DNA of 64,000 bases from Winogradskyella algicola. GTDB taxonomy: Bacteria > Bacteroidota > Bacteroidia > Flavobacteriales > Flavobacteriaceae. The stretch lies in the NCBI RefSeq assembly GCF_005869935.1, contig NZ_SZQF01000002.1:248001-312000 (forward strand), given 5' to 3'. Under the pieces are notes generated by a model that searched no databases, was not told the DNA's origin, and was given only the letters and a program-made list of their open reading frames with translations. Of this stretch, positions 26,125 through 34,626 are shown piece after piece. The stretch's first letter is position 1; each line of letters opens with the position of its first letter. The translations under genes were made by a program, and so were the position numbers.

Positions 26125-27501
26125 ATGCAAAAAGACCTCAATATTTTCATAGAACTCGCTGAACTGTTATTAGCTGAAGAATATAAACAACCAGTAGCCA
26201 AACAAATTACTACTTCTAGTCTATACGATGCATTAGACTTATCATTAGATGATGAAGGCATGGCTGATGAGACCCTAATTAACAATCTGAAAACCATCGT
26301 AAAAAGCACGCCCAAAACAGCTTCAAAATCCTTTTTTAATCAACTCTTTGGAGGAAGAATCGGCAAAGCAACTTTAGGTGATCTATTAGCCGTAATGCTC
26401 AACAACAGCATGTATACTTACAAGGTTGCAGGACCACAAGTTGGTATAGAAAAACAAGTTCTGAAAAACATCTCTAAACTAGCAGGATATCCAGAAAAAA
26501 GCGATGGTACTTTTGCACCAGGTGGTTCTATGAGTAATATGATGGCACTTATTATGGCAAGAGATGCCAAAAATGAATCTATTAGAGCTAAAGGGCTTTC
26601 ATCAAAAATGATTGTTTACACTTCTGCTGAGTCCCATTATTCCATAGCAAAAAATGCAGCCTTAACTGGTATTGGACGGGAGCAGCTACGTCTTGTTAAA
26701 ACCAACGACAAAGGTGAGATGCTCGCCAATCATTTAGAAACTTTGATTAAAGAAGACCTCAAAAACAACCACATACCATTCTTTGTAAATGCTACTGCAG
26801 GTACAACTGTGCTGGGCGCTTTTGATGATATTTCAACCTTAAGTCCTATATGCAAAACCTACCACCTTTGGCTTCATGTTGATGGTGCTTATTGTGGTAG
26901 TGTTATTTTTAGCAAAAAATACAAACATCTGGTAAATGGTCTCAAAAATTCCGATTCGTTTAGTGTTAACGCACATAAAATGCTTGGCACACCTTTAAGC
27001 TGCTCTATTATCGTTACAAAACACCCTGGGCAACTGCACCATTCATTTTCAAACGAAGCAGATTATTTATACCAAACCGATGGAGATGACTTTAACCTAG
27101 GTAAAACCTCAATGCAATGTGGTAGACGCAATGATGCTCTTAAAATATGGACATTATGGAAATCCATCGGCACCAAAGGACTAGAAAAAATTGTTGACAA
27201 GCAGTTTGAAATGGCTGAAATCGTCAGAGATTACATCAAACAAAATAAAGATTATAAACTTTACAGTTTTGATGATTCTATTTCAGTTTGCTTTAACTAT
27301 AAAGACATAGACCCAAAAGAATTATGTACTGCGTTATACGAAGATGCACAACTCATGGTAGGTTTTGGCTCCTATAAAAACGAACAATTTGTACGCATGG
27401 TAACCATAAATAGTGTCTTGGAAAAAGCAGACATTTTAGCCTTTTTTAGAACTTTGGAGGCCTATGTAGACGAAAAAATGTTAAAAATACCTACGTCTTA
27501 A
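26125..27501 (+). CDS. PLP-dependent group II decarboxylase, candidate cysteine sulfinate decarboxylase
   Basis: This 458-residue protein belongs to the group II (glutamate/aromatic/cysteine-sulfinate) decarboxylase family. The PLP lysine is K285 in SVNAHKMLG, the cofactor-stacking histidine is H171 in SAESHYS, and the pyridine-binding aspartate is D253 in HVDGAYCG. Substrate cannot be read from these motifs. Because the divergent neighbour is a cysteine dioxygenase, cysteine sulfinate decarboxylation to hypotaurine is the most attractive guess; glutamate, aspartate or diaminobutyrate remain possible. Confidence 0.85.
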   Translation: MQKDLNIFIELAELLLAEEYKQPVAKQITTSSLYDALDLSLDDEGMADETLINNLKTIVKSTPKTASKSFFNQLFGGRIGKATLGDLLAVMLNNSMYTYKVAGPQVGIEKQVLKNISKLAGYPEKSDGTFAPGGSMSNMMALIMARDAKNESIRAKGLSSKMIVYTSAESHYSIAKNAALTGIGREQLRLVKTNDKGEMLANHLETLIKEDLKNNHIPFFVNATAGTTVLGAFDDISTLSPICKTYHLWLHVDGAYCGSVIFSKKYKHLVNGLKNSDSFSVNAHKMLGTPLSCSIIVTKHPGQLHHSFSNEADYLYQTDGDDFNLGKTSMQCGRRNDALKIWTLWKSIGTKGLEKIVDKQFEMAEIVRDYIKQNKDYKLYSFDDSISVCFNYKDIDPKELCTALYEDAQLMVGFGSYKNEQFVRMVTINSVLEKADILAFFRTLEAYVDEKMLKIPTS

Positions 27502-27565
27502 CTTAAAATTTACGACTTGATTAAAATTTTATCTTATTTTAGCAAGTACAACGCTCAAAAAATCT

Positions 27566-27952
27566 ATGGTACAACAAGTTACAAGCGGTATTAAAATTTC
27601 AGTCGAAACCAATTTTGAAGGCACTTTTTATAAAAATTATAAAGTGCATTTTGCTTTTGGTTATAAGGTAACTATTGAAAACCAAAGTAAAGATTCTGTT
27701 CAGTTACATTCTCGCCATTGGAAAATCCTTGACGCCCTTAATAACGAAGAGATTATTGAAGGTGAAGGTGTTATTGGAAAAAAACCTGTACTTAAACCAG
27801 GTGAAAAGCACACTTATAATTCTGGTTGCCTACTAACCTCTCCTTTTGGCGCTATGCAAGGCCATTACAATATGGTAAACTTTACAAAAGCCAGTAAGTT
27901 CAAAGTATATATTCCTTCGTTTAAATTGAGTGCTCCTTTTGCGCTTAATTAG
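27566..27952 (+). CDS. apaG: ApaG-family protein
   Basis: This 128-residue single-domain protein has the ApaG fold: VETNFEGTFY, FGYKVTIENQS, LHSRHWKILDA, the glycine-rich VIGKKPVLKPGE and a C-terminal GAMQGHYNMV. ApaG has been linked to cobalt and magnesium efflux by genetics, but its biochemical activity is unknown. It is downstream of the PLP decarboxylase by 64 bp and may be read with it. A dispersed type A repeat follows the stop codon. Confidence 0.92.
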   Translation: MVQQVTSGIKISVETNFEGTFYKNYKVHFAFGYKVTIENQSKDSVQLHSRHWKILDALNNEEIIEGEGVIGKKPVLKPGEKHTYNSGCLLTSPFGAMQGHYNMVNFTKASKFKVYIPSFKLSAPFALN

Positions 27953-27976
27953 GTTTCGACTGCGCTCAATCTGACA
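27953..27976. repeat. Dispersed repeat, type A, copy 4
   Basis: It reads ggtttcgactgcgctcaatctgacat and fills the 13-bp gap between apaG and the convergent gene at 27966. The stop codon and last residues (MSD) of that gene are encoded inside the repeat. Confidence 0.65.
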
Positions 27977-28976
27977 TATAATTTTTTATAAGATTAAATC
28001 TATATTTCTTACCCTCTTGTTCTATATTAAAAAACAAACAATTTGAATAATGAACAAACTGATAGTCTTTAGAAATATCAAAGCTATCATCATTCACTTT
28101 GTAAATACCGTCACAGTCCATATTCCCATAAGGTGAAATCCTTCTAAAACGAAACTCAGAATCGTGTCCTAAATCGTGTAATTCAAACCAGGCACCTGCA
28201 GCAATACCACTCAGCCATTGCGCATGTTCTTTCTTAACCTCATTGTGTTTTGGTTTTAGCGTTCCAACCAAACTTGGGTTATAACCTTTTAGCCTATCTA
28301 AAAACAACCTCCTATTTTCTCTGCTAACGGTAGATTTAAATTCAGATATAACACCTTTTTCATTTACCAAATGGACAAAATCTTCAGTATCTGCAATAAC
28401 AACGTTGCCAATAGTACTTGGCGTGAACCATTTAGATCGCAGTAGTTGTCTCTTAATTTTCACATCTAAAACACCTGCTATTAATGCATCAGTTACAAAC
28501 CTAGCACAATTACAAGCCTCTTTTATAAATGCCGCATACCTAATAAAGCCTTTAGCTTGCATGATATCGATATGATTTCGGGCTGACTCATAATTCACGG
28601 CACTACAAACCGATGCATACAAATGACCATCTCCATGTGTCAGTTTAGGGTTCACAGCTAATAACTCAAGAATTTCATCTAAGTTTTTAATTGTATTGTC
28701 TTCAATTTTTGCTTTTAGAGGAAAATTCAATTCAAAGTCCGTCTCTCGTCCTCTAACACGTCCATTGGGTTCTGAGGTGATGTATCTTCCAAAATCATGA
28801 TACTCTAAAACACCTGTTTCTTTATGAATTAACACCATGGCTGCGTGTCCAGCTCTCACATGATTTTTATTGCCGATTGAAAGGTATTTTAAATACTTAG
28901 AATACCATTCGTCTGCATGAGACACAATAGTTTCAGGATAAGCAAGGGTTAAAATAAAGGCATCAGTTTTCAACAT
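27966..28976 (-). CDS. Unknown protein (DUF6695-like), possible permuted papain fold
   Basis: This 336-residue protein has no signal peptide. It resembles flavobacterial proteins I recall as DUF6695. Residues 1-170 show an order of motifs found in permuted NlpC/P60-like (papain-fold) proteins: a histidine in VRAGHAAMVLIH (near residue 45), a KLTHGDGHLYAS stretch (near 110) and a cysteine in CNCARFVTDAL (near 154-163). This is pattern reading, not proof of peptidase or amidase activity. The C-terminal half has many aromatic residues and no motif I know. The last three codons come from a dispersed repeat. It is convergent with apaG and divergent from pruA. Confidence 0.6.
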   Translation of the reverse strand: MLKTDAFILTLAYPETIVSHADEWYSKYLKYLSIGNKNHVRAGHAAMVLIHKETGVLEYHDFGRYITSEPNGRVRGRETDFELNFPLKAKIEDNTIKNLDEILELLAVNPKLTHGDGHLYASVCSAVNYESARNHIDIMQAKGFIRYAAFIKEACNCARFVTDALIAGVLDVKIKRQLLRSKWFTPSTIGNVVIADTEDFVHLVNEKGVISEFKSTVSRENRRLFLDRLKGYNPSLVGTLKPKHNEVKKEHAQWLSGIAAGAWFELHDLGHDSEFRFRRISPYGNMDCDGIYKVNDDSFDISKDYQFVHYSNCLFFNIEQEGKKYRFNLIKNYMSD

Positions 28977-29002
28977 AGGTCTTTGTAGAAAATTTTAACG
29001 GC

Positions 29003-29045
29003 AACTTACAAAAAATATGGATGTAAGTTTCACAGAACTATAACG
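29003..29045. other. Structured element upstream of pruA
   Basis: An inverted pair aacttac / gtaagtt spans 29003-29029. Bases 29021-29045 (atgtaagtttcac then agaactataacg) resemble the reverse complement of 7576-7624 with about 17 bases missing. It lies between the DUF6695-like gene and the pruA promoter region. Confidence 0.35.
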
Positions 29046-29075
29046 TTTGAAACCAAATTTCTACTTTAAAAATTG

Positions 29076-29083
29076 TACCTTTG
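29076..29083 (+). promoter_or_regulatory. Probable -7 box of pruA
   Basis: TACCTTTG matches TAnnTTTG and lies 34 bp before the pruA ATG at 29118. The nearest upstream TTG (29047-29049) is 26 bases away, slightly beyond the usual spacing. Confidence 0.45.
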
Positions 29084-29117
29084 CACTTTCAAAAATTCAA
29101 ACAAAAACAATCATATT

Positions 29118-30743
29118 ATGTCAAAAGGATTCTTTAATGTACCTGTAGCGGTTAATGAGCCTGTAAAGTCTTATGCACCAGGCTCACCAGAGCGTAAAGC
29201 TGTAGCCGAAACTTACAAAGCTATGTTTAACAGCAAAGTAGAAGTCCCTTTATATATTAACGGAAAAGATGTAAAAACTGGAAACACCAGAACAATGTCT
29301 CCTCCTCACGACCATCAACATATCGTTGGCGAATACCATTTAGCTGAGAAATCGCACGTTGAAGAAGCCATTGCTACAGCATTAGAAGCTCGTAAGACTT
29401 GGTCTCAATTACCTTGGGAACAACGTGCTGGTATTTTTCTTAAAGCTGCAGAATTAATTGCTGGTCCATACAGAGCAAAAATTAATGCTGCAACTATGAT
29501 TGCACAGTCTAAAACAATCCACCAGGCAGAGATTGATTCTGCATGTGAGCTTATAGACTTTTTACGTTTTAATGTACAGTTTATGACTGATATCTACATG
29601 GAGCAACCAGAAAGCACAAGCGATGCTTGGAACCGTGTAGAATATCGTCCACTTGAAGGTTTTACTTATGCTGTAACACCTTTTAACTTTACTGCAATTG
29701 CTGGCAACTTACCTGCATGTATGGCATTAATGGGTAATGTTGTTGTATGGAAACCAAGTGACAGCCAAATATACTCTGCTAAAGTAATTATGGATGTATT
29801 TAAAGAAGCAGGTGTACCAGATGGTGTAATTAATGTTGTATTTGGGGATCCTGTAATGATTACCAATACTGTTTTAGCTAGTCCAGATTTTTCTGGTTTA
29901 CACTTCACAGGTTCTACATTTATATTTAAGGAACTTTGGAAACAAATTGGAGAGAACATCCACAATTATAAAACATACCCAAGAATTGTTGGAGAAACAG
30001 GTGGAAAAGATTTCATCGTAGCTCACAAATCCGCTAATGCTAAGCAAGTAGCAACTGCTATCTCTCGTGGTGCTTTTGAATTCCAAGGTCAAAAATGTAG
30101 TGCTGCATCTAGAGCATACATTCCAAAAGGCATTTGGGCAGATGTTAAAAACTATGTGTTAGAAGACATTGCTTCTTTTAAAATGGGTTCTCCTGAAGAT
30201 ATGAGCAACTTTATCACTGCTGTAATCCACGAAGGTTCATTTGATAAATTAGCTAAATATATAGATCAAGCGAAAGCTGATAGTGATGCTGAAATTATTG
30301 CTGGTGGTAATTACGATAAATCTAAAGGGTATTTTATTGAACCAACAGTTATTGTAACTACAAATCCAAAATACACTACGATGTGTACAGAGTTATTTGG
30401 TCCAGTAATAACTATATATGTTTACGAAGACGATGCCTATTCAGAGACTTTAAAACTTGTTGATGAAACAAGTGAATATGCTTTAACTGGTGCGATTTTA
30501 GCCACTGAGCGTTATGCTATAGACGAAGCAACTACAGCATTACAAAATTCGGCTGGTAACTTCTACATTAACGATAAGCCAACTGGTGCTGTTGTTGGCC
30601 AGCAACCATTTGGTGGTGCCAGAGCTTCTGGAACAAATGATAAAGCTGGTAGTGCTCAAAACTTATTGCGTTGGGTATCTCCAAGGTTAATTAAAGAGAC
30701 ATTTGTAACTCCAACAGATTACAGATATCCTTTCTTAGGCTAA
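29118..30743 (+). CDS. pruA: L-glutamate gamma-semialdehyde (1-pyrroline-5-carboxylate) dehydrogenase
   Basis: This enzyme oxidises glutamate semialdehyde to glutamate in proline breakdown. The ATG at 29118 (MSKGFFNVPVAVNEPVKSYAPGS) is the family start; the in-frame ATG 15 codons upstream overlaps the promoter. The 541-residue protein has TPFNFTA (the family's oxyanion Asn region), VGETGGKDF with the general base, and FQGQKCSAASR with the catalytic cysteine. It is the stand-alone form without a proline dehydrogenase domain. It is monocistronic. Confidence 0.95.
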   Translation: MSKGFFNVPVAVNEPVKSYAPGSPERKAVAETYKAMFNSKVEVPLYINGKDVKTGNTRTMSPPHDHQHIVGEYHLAEKSHVEEAIATALEARKTWSQLPWEQRAGIFLKAAELIAGPYRAKINAATMIAQSKTIHQAEIDSACELIDFLRFNVQFMTDIYMEQPESTSDAWNRVEYRPLEGFTYAVTPFNFTAIAGNLPACMALMGNVVVWKPSDSQIYSAKVIMDVFKEAGVPDGVINVVFGDPVMITNTVLASPDFSGLHFTGSTFIFKELWKQIGENIHNYKTYPRIVGETGGKDFIVAHKSANAKQVATAISRGAFEFQGQKCSAASRAYIPKGIWADVKNYVLEDIASFKMGSPEDMSNFITAVIHEGSFDKLAKYIDQAKADSDAEIIAGGNYDKSKGYFIEPTVIVTTNPKYTTMCTELFGPVITIYVYEDDAYSETLKLVDETSEYALTGAILATERYAIDEATTALQNSAGNFYINDKPTGAVVGQQPFGGARASGTNDKAGSAQNLLRWVSPRLIKETFVTPTDYRYPFLG

Positions 30744-30766
30744 CCAGTATAACAAACTGAATTACA

Positions 30767-30803
30767 AATCCTTAAGAGCCTTGTGCTTTTAAGGATTTTT
30801 TTT
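30767..30803 (+). terminator. Intrinsic terminator of pruA
   Basis: A stem aatccttaa / ttaaggatt with a 13-nt loop is followed by eight T. It lies about 24 bp after the pruA stop. Confidence 0.75.
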
Positions 30804-30889
30804 GCTTTTGGTAGAATATAACATTGAATTTAGCAATTGCCTTTTGAAACTTTGTATCTTTTAAGTCTAAAATCAAAAACTCCCTCAAT

Positions 30890-32584
30890 ATGAAGAAATT
30901 TTACATTTTAATTTTATTAATTGTTCCCGCTTTAGTTATAGCTCAAACTTCCTTCACTTCGAGTATAACACCAGATTTATCAGCTTATGGTGAAGCAAAC
31001 AACTATCCTGGTGAAGGTGAATATCAAATTTTTCTAGATACTGATGATGGTATTTTAGACAAACCTATCATTGTAGTTGACGGCTTTGACCCAACAGATT
31101 CAAGAGACATTCCTGGACTATACAGTTTATTGGATTTTACTGGCAGTTCTGGTTCCCAAAACTTAGCAGACTTAGTAAGAGCTGAAGGTTTTGATGTTAT
31201 TATCTTAAACTTCCCTGTTTATGTAAGAGCTGCTGATGGCGCAACAATAGATGGTGGTACTGACTTTATAGAACGTAATGCCATGCTACTTGTAGAACTT
31301 TTGGACATTATAAACACCTCAAAGGCTAGTGCAAGTAACCCTGAGCAAAACGTTATCATAGGTCCAAGCATGGGTGGATTAATATCTCGTTATGCCTTAA
31401 ATTACATGGAGGCTAACATGCTAGATGCCGATACGAGACTATATATGTCTTTTGATTCTCCTCATCATGGCGCTAATGTTCCAATAGGTTTACAGCATCA
31501 ATTAAATTTTCTTGCTAATAATGGCACACAACCAATTGCAGAGGTACAACCACTCATAGATTCTTTTTTAAAATCTTCAGCCGCAAGACAGTTATTAGTT
31601 GATCATTTTGAAGCGCACCTTCAATCTGGAAGTTCTGTAAACTTTGATCCTGCTCTAACCTTGCCTCAACCGCATCCTTTTAGAACTCAATTTGTGAGCA
31701 ACATCAACAGTTTTAATACTTCAGGATTTCCCGAGAATACAAGAAAGGTTGCAATAATAAATGGTAGTGGCATTGGGAGTTCATATTTTGCAATGGGTAA
31801 TAGCGGACCTACAGTTACAAATGGATATTCTGTAATTAATACTAGCTTAAGCGTTCCTGCGGGTATTTTCACAGCAATTGTTAATATCGAAATAAACTTT
31901 ACACCAGCAGCTGGTATAACATCTACAGTAAGTGATATTTCCATCTCTCTTTTTGGAGTTGAAGTAGAAGGGTCTGAAGCAAGTAGTCAGTCATTTTCTT
32001 ATTCTGATGGTGTAGACTCAGCACCAGGTGGGCTTTTTGATCTGGCAGCTTTAACTGGTGATATTGCCTCTGGAGGTGGTACAGCAGGCGATTTTGTGAA
32101 TGCTTTACAAATCGATAAATTCAATTTCATCCCTTCCGTAAGTGGACTTGCATTAGAAATCACAGATGATGAAATAGATTGGCATCACGATATTAATCTG
32201 GCTGGTCGTGGAACAACAAACATCACACCTTTTGATAATACATTTTTACCAGATGACAATGAGCCTCATGTTCAGTTAACTGAGGATAACGTAGCTTTTG
32301 CACTTTCTGAAATCTTAACAATACCATTGAGTAATACAGATAATGACGCATACTCATTTCAACTGGAAAGTAATCCTATAAAAGACGAAATTGTTCTTCT
32401 TTCTAACACTGAATCAAATGCATCAATACAAGTTATGGATGTTTCAGGGAAGGTAATTTATAACACTTCAATATTATTGAATAATAGAACTACAATTCCT
32501 GTAAATCTAGCTTCAGGGTTTTACATATTGAATGTAAATTCAGAAAATAATACTAGCTTCACAACTAAGTTTATCGCTGACTAA
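30890..32584 (+). CDS. Secreted alpha/beta-hydrolase (lipase-like) with type IX sorting domain
   Basis: The 564-residue protein has a Sec signal peptide ending in LVIA-QT, then an alpha/beta-hydrolase region. Visible landmarks are IIVVDGFDPTDSRDIPG, with the nucleophile elbow GPSMGG (Ser near residue 161) followed by LISRYALNYME as in PGAP1- or lipase-type enzymes, and DSPHHGANVP downstream. The last 80 residues match a type A C-terminal sorting domain (SNPIKDEI, VMDVSGKVIY, LASGFYILNV), which directs export by the type IX system. The substrate is unknown; esterase or lipase activity on the surface is a reasonable guess. A -7-like TATCTTTT lies 28 bp upstream. Confidence 0.85.
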   Translation: MKKFYILILLIVPALVIAQTSFTSSITPDLSAYGEANNYPGEGEYQIFLDTDDGILDKPIIVVDGFDPTDSRDIPGLYSLLDFTGSSGSQNLADLVRAEGFDVIILNFPVYVRAADGATIDGGTDFIERNAMLLVELLDIINTSKASASNPEQNVIIGPSMGGLISRYALNYMEANMLDADTRLYMSFDSPHHGANVPIGLQHQLNFLANNGTQPIAEVQPLIDSFLKSSAARQLLVDHFEAHLQSGSSVNFDPALTLPQPHPFRTQFVSNINSFNTSGFPENTRKVAIINGSGIGSSYFAMGNSGPTVTNGYSVINTSLSVPAGIFTAIVNIEINFTPAAGITSTVSDISISLFGVEVEGSEASSQSFSYSDGVDSAPGGLFDLAALTGDIASGGGTAGDFVNALQIDKFNFIPSVSGLALEITDDEIDWHHDINLAGRGTTNITPFDNTFLPDDNEPHVQLTEDNVAFALSEILTIPLSNTDNDAYSFQLESNPIKDEIVLLSNTESNASIQVMDVSGKVIYNTSILLNNRTTIPVNLASGFYILNVNSENNTSFTTKFIAD

Positions 32585-32601
32585 TTTAATTGTAGCATAA
32601 A

Positions 32602-32738
32602 AAAGAGGCTGTCTAAAAAGTCTGAAAATCTGTCATTCTGAATTTATTTCAGAATCTTAATAAGCAGATTTTTAGTTTGTTTTAGAATCTGAAACCAGTT
32701 CAGATTGACAAAACACTGACTTTTTAGACAGCCTCTTT
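32602..32738. mobile_element. 137-bp MITE-like inverted repeat element
   Basis: Perfect 21-bp terminal inverted repeats lie at 32602-32622 and 32718-32738 and begin aaagaggctgtct. Inside are two smaller perfect hairpins: attctgaa / ttcagaat (32635-32654) and aatctgaa / ttcagatt (about 32687-32707). It contains no gene. The ends resemble those of transposases of the IS1182 type as I recall, so it may be a non-autonomous derivative. Because it fills the gap between two convergent genes it could also work as a two-way terminator. Confidence 0.7.
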
Positions 32739-32740
32739 AT

Positions 32741-33367
32741 TTAGTTATGCTTAAGTGGTAAATGAATCACTTTTTTAGTCTCAAAGAATTCTTCTTCAAA
32801 ATAATCTGATAATAAATAGGCTTTAACTGTGGTGTATTGCTTTAACTCTTCTGTTAGATCACCACCTTTTAAATACAAAATCCCATTCTTTAATTCATTT
32901 CTCTGCTTTTTCGCAGTTTTACCTTTTACCCATTTTGTAAACTCTGGCATAGCTGTAACGGCTCTACTTACAATAAAATCGCAAGTTTCAGTAATAGCCT
33001 CTACTCTACTATGTGTTGTTCTTACATTAGTTAAGTCAATAGCTTCACAAACCGCATTAATAACTTTCAATTTTTTATTAATACTATCTACTAAATGAAA
33101 TTGACAATTAGGAAACATAATAGCCAAAGGCACACCAGGAAAACCACCTCCGGTACCAACATCTAAGATTGAGGAACCATCTGCAAACTGTATCACCTTA
33201 GCAATACCGAGAGAATGTAACACATGTCTAAGATAGAGCTCGTCAATATCTTTGCGAGACACCACATTTATTTTTGAATTCCAATCTTTATATAATGCTT
33301 CAAGAGCTGCAAATTGTTCAATCTGATGTTCGGTTAAATCAGGAAAATATTTTAGAATTAAATCCAT
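32741..33367 (-). CDS. rsmG: 16S rRNA (guanine(527)-N7)-methyltransferase
   Basis: RsmG methylates G527 of 16S rRNA using S-adenosylmethionine. The 208-residue protein has motif I ILDVGTGGGFPGVPLAI (about 64-80), the VVSRKDIDELYLRHVLHSL block before it that is typical of GidB/RsmG, and FIVSRAV for the catalytic region. It is convergent with the lipase-like gene, with the inverted repeat element ending 3 bp before its stop codon. Confidence 0.96.
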   Translation of the reverse strand: MDLILKYFPDLTEHQIEQFAALEALYKDWNSKINVVSRKDIDELYLRHVLHSLGIAKVIQFADGSSILDVGTGGGFPGVPLAIMFPNCQFHLVDSINKKLKVINAVCEAIDLTNVRTTHSRVEAITETCDFIVSRAVTAMPEFTKWVKGKTAKKQRNELKNGILYLKGGDLTEELKQYTTVKAYLLSDYFEEEFFETKKVIHLPLKHN

Positions 33368-33448
33368 CTATTACAATTTGTGCAAAAATAACTATTTTAG
33401 TGTGCATAAATTAACGCCTAAGCATAAGGCTTCATTTTATTTATTAAT

Positions 33449-33456
33449 TATCTTTG
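33449..33456 (+). promoter_or_regulatory. Probable -7 box of the desaturase gene
   Basis: TATCTTTG matches TAnnTTTG 51 bp upstream of the desaturase start. No good -33 TTG is seen. Confidence 0.4.
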
Positions 33457-33507
33457 TCAACTTATAATGAAGTTAATCTCATTTCGTTATAAATAAAAAA
33501 TAGATTT

Positions 33508-34608
33508 ATGGCTCAACAAACCTTATCATTCTCTCGTGTTGACTCGGCAAAGTTCTTTAGAACTCTAAATAAGCGTGTTAACAATTACTTTAAAGAAAAT
33601 AACATTAAACGTACAGGTAACTGGCAATTATGGCTTAAAACGATTGTTATGTTTTCCCTTTTTCTAACACCATATTTTTTATTGCTTACACTAGACATAC
33701 CTACTTGGGCTCAAATCTTACTAACAGTGGTTATGGGTGTTGGTATGGCTGGAGTTGGCATGAATGTGATGCATGATGGCAACCATGGTTCTTTTTCTAA
33801 CAAAGAATGGGTAAATCGCCTAATGGGTAGCAGTATTTACATCTTGGCCGGAAATGTTTACAACTGGCAAGTACAGCACAATGTCCTTCACCACACATAT
33901 ACTAATATTCATGGGCATGATGAAGATTTAGAAGCTGGAAGAATCCTAAGGTTTTCTGAACACGCAGAATGGCGCAAACACCACAGATTTCAACATTTTT
34001 ACTCCATTTTCTTATATGGATTGCTTACTATCAATTGGGCAATTACAACAGATTTCCAACAAATGAAACGCTACATGAAGCGCAAATTATCATATGGGAA
34101 ACTACCAAACCCTATTGTAAATTGGAGTAAGTTGGTGATTTCTAAACTGGTTTACATTGCTATGTGGATTGTTTTACCTATTGTACTTACAGATTTAGCA
34201 TGGTATGAGGTTTTAATTGGTTTCTTTATAATGCATTATGTAGCAGGTCTTATACTTAGTGTTGTATTTCAGTTAGCGCATGTTATGGATGAAGCCGAAA
34301 TGCCGATGCCTGAAAAGGATGGTACTATGAAGAATACATGGGCAATTCATCAGCTTAAAACGACTGTTAACTTTGGAGCTAAAAATTGGTTAGTAAACTG
34401 GTATACAGGTGGTTTAAATCATCAGGTAGAGCATCATATTTTCCCTAACATTAGTCATATACACTACGGGAAGATTGCTAAAATTGTAAAGGAGACTGCT
34501 AAAGAATTTAATTTACCTTACAAAGAATACGAAACCACAAGAAAAGCTATTGCTGCGCATTTTAGATTTTTAAAAGAAATGGGAACGCAACCAGCAATGC
34601 AAGCATAA
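33508..34608 (+). CDS. Membrane fatty acid desaturase (acyl-CoA or acyl-lipid)
   Basis: This 366-residue di-iron membrane desaturase has the three histidine boxes: HDGNH (residues 89-93), HNVLHH (124-129) and HQVEHH (305-310). The glutamine-containing third box QxxHH is the mark of front-end (linoleoyl-CoA type) desaturases. There is no fused cytochrome b5 domain. Hydrophobic segments at about 44-62, 68-88, 170-182, 208-230 and 235-256 fit four membrane spans and a hairpin. It probably adds double bonds to membrane lipids for cold adaptation. The aminotransferase gene follows after 18 bp and is likely co-transcribed. Confidence 0.9.
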   Translation: MAQQTLSFSRVDSAKFFRTLNKRVNNYFKENNIKRTGNWQLWLKTIVMFSLFLTPYFLLLTLDIPTWAQILLTVVMGVGMAGVGMNVMHDGNHGSFSNKEWVNRLMGSSIYILAGNVYNWQVQHNVLHHTYTNIHGHDEDLEAGRILRFSEHAEWRKHHRFQHFYSIFLYGLLTINWAITTDFQQMKRYMKRKLSYGKLPNPIVNWSKLVISKLVYIAMWIVLPIVLTDLAWYEVLIGFFIMHYVAGLILSVVFQLAHVMDEAEMPMPEKDGTMKNTWAIHQLKTTVNFGAKNWLVNWYTGGLNHQVEHHIFPNISHIHYGKIAKIVKETAKEFNLPYKEYETTRKAIAAHFRFLKEMGTQPAMQA

Positions 34609-34626
34609 TTCTATTACTACTAAAAC

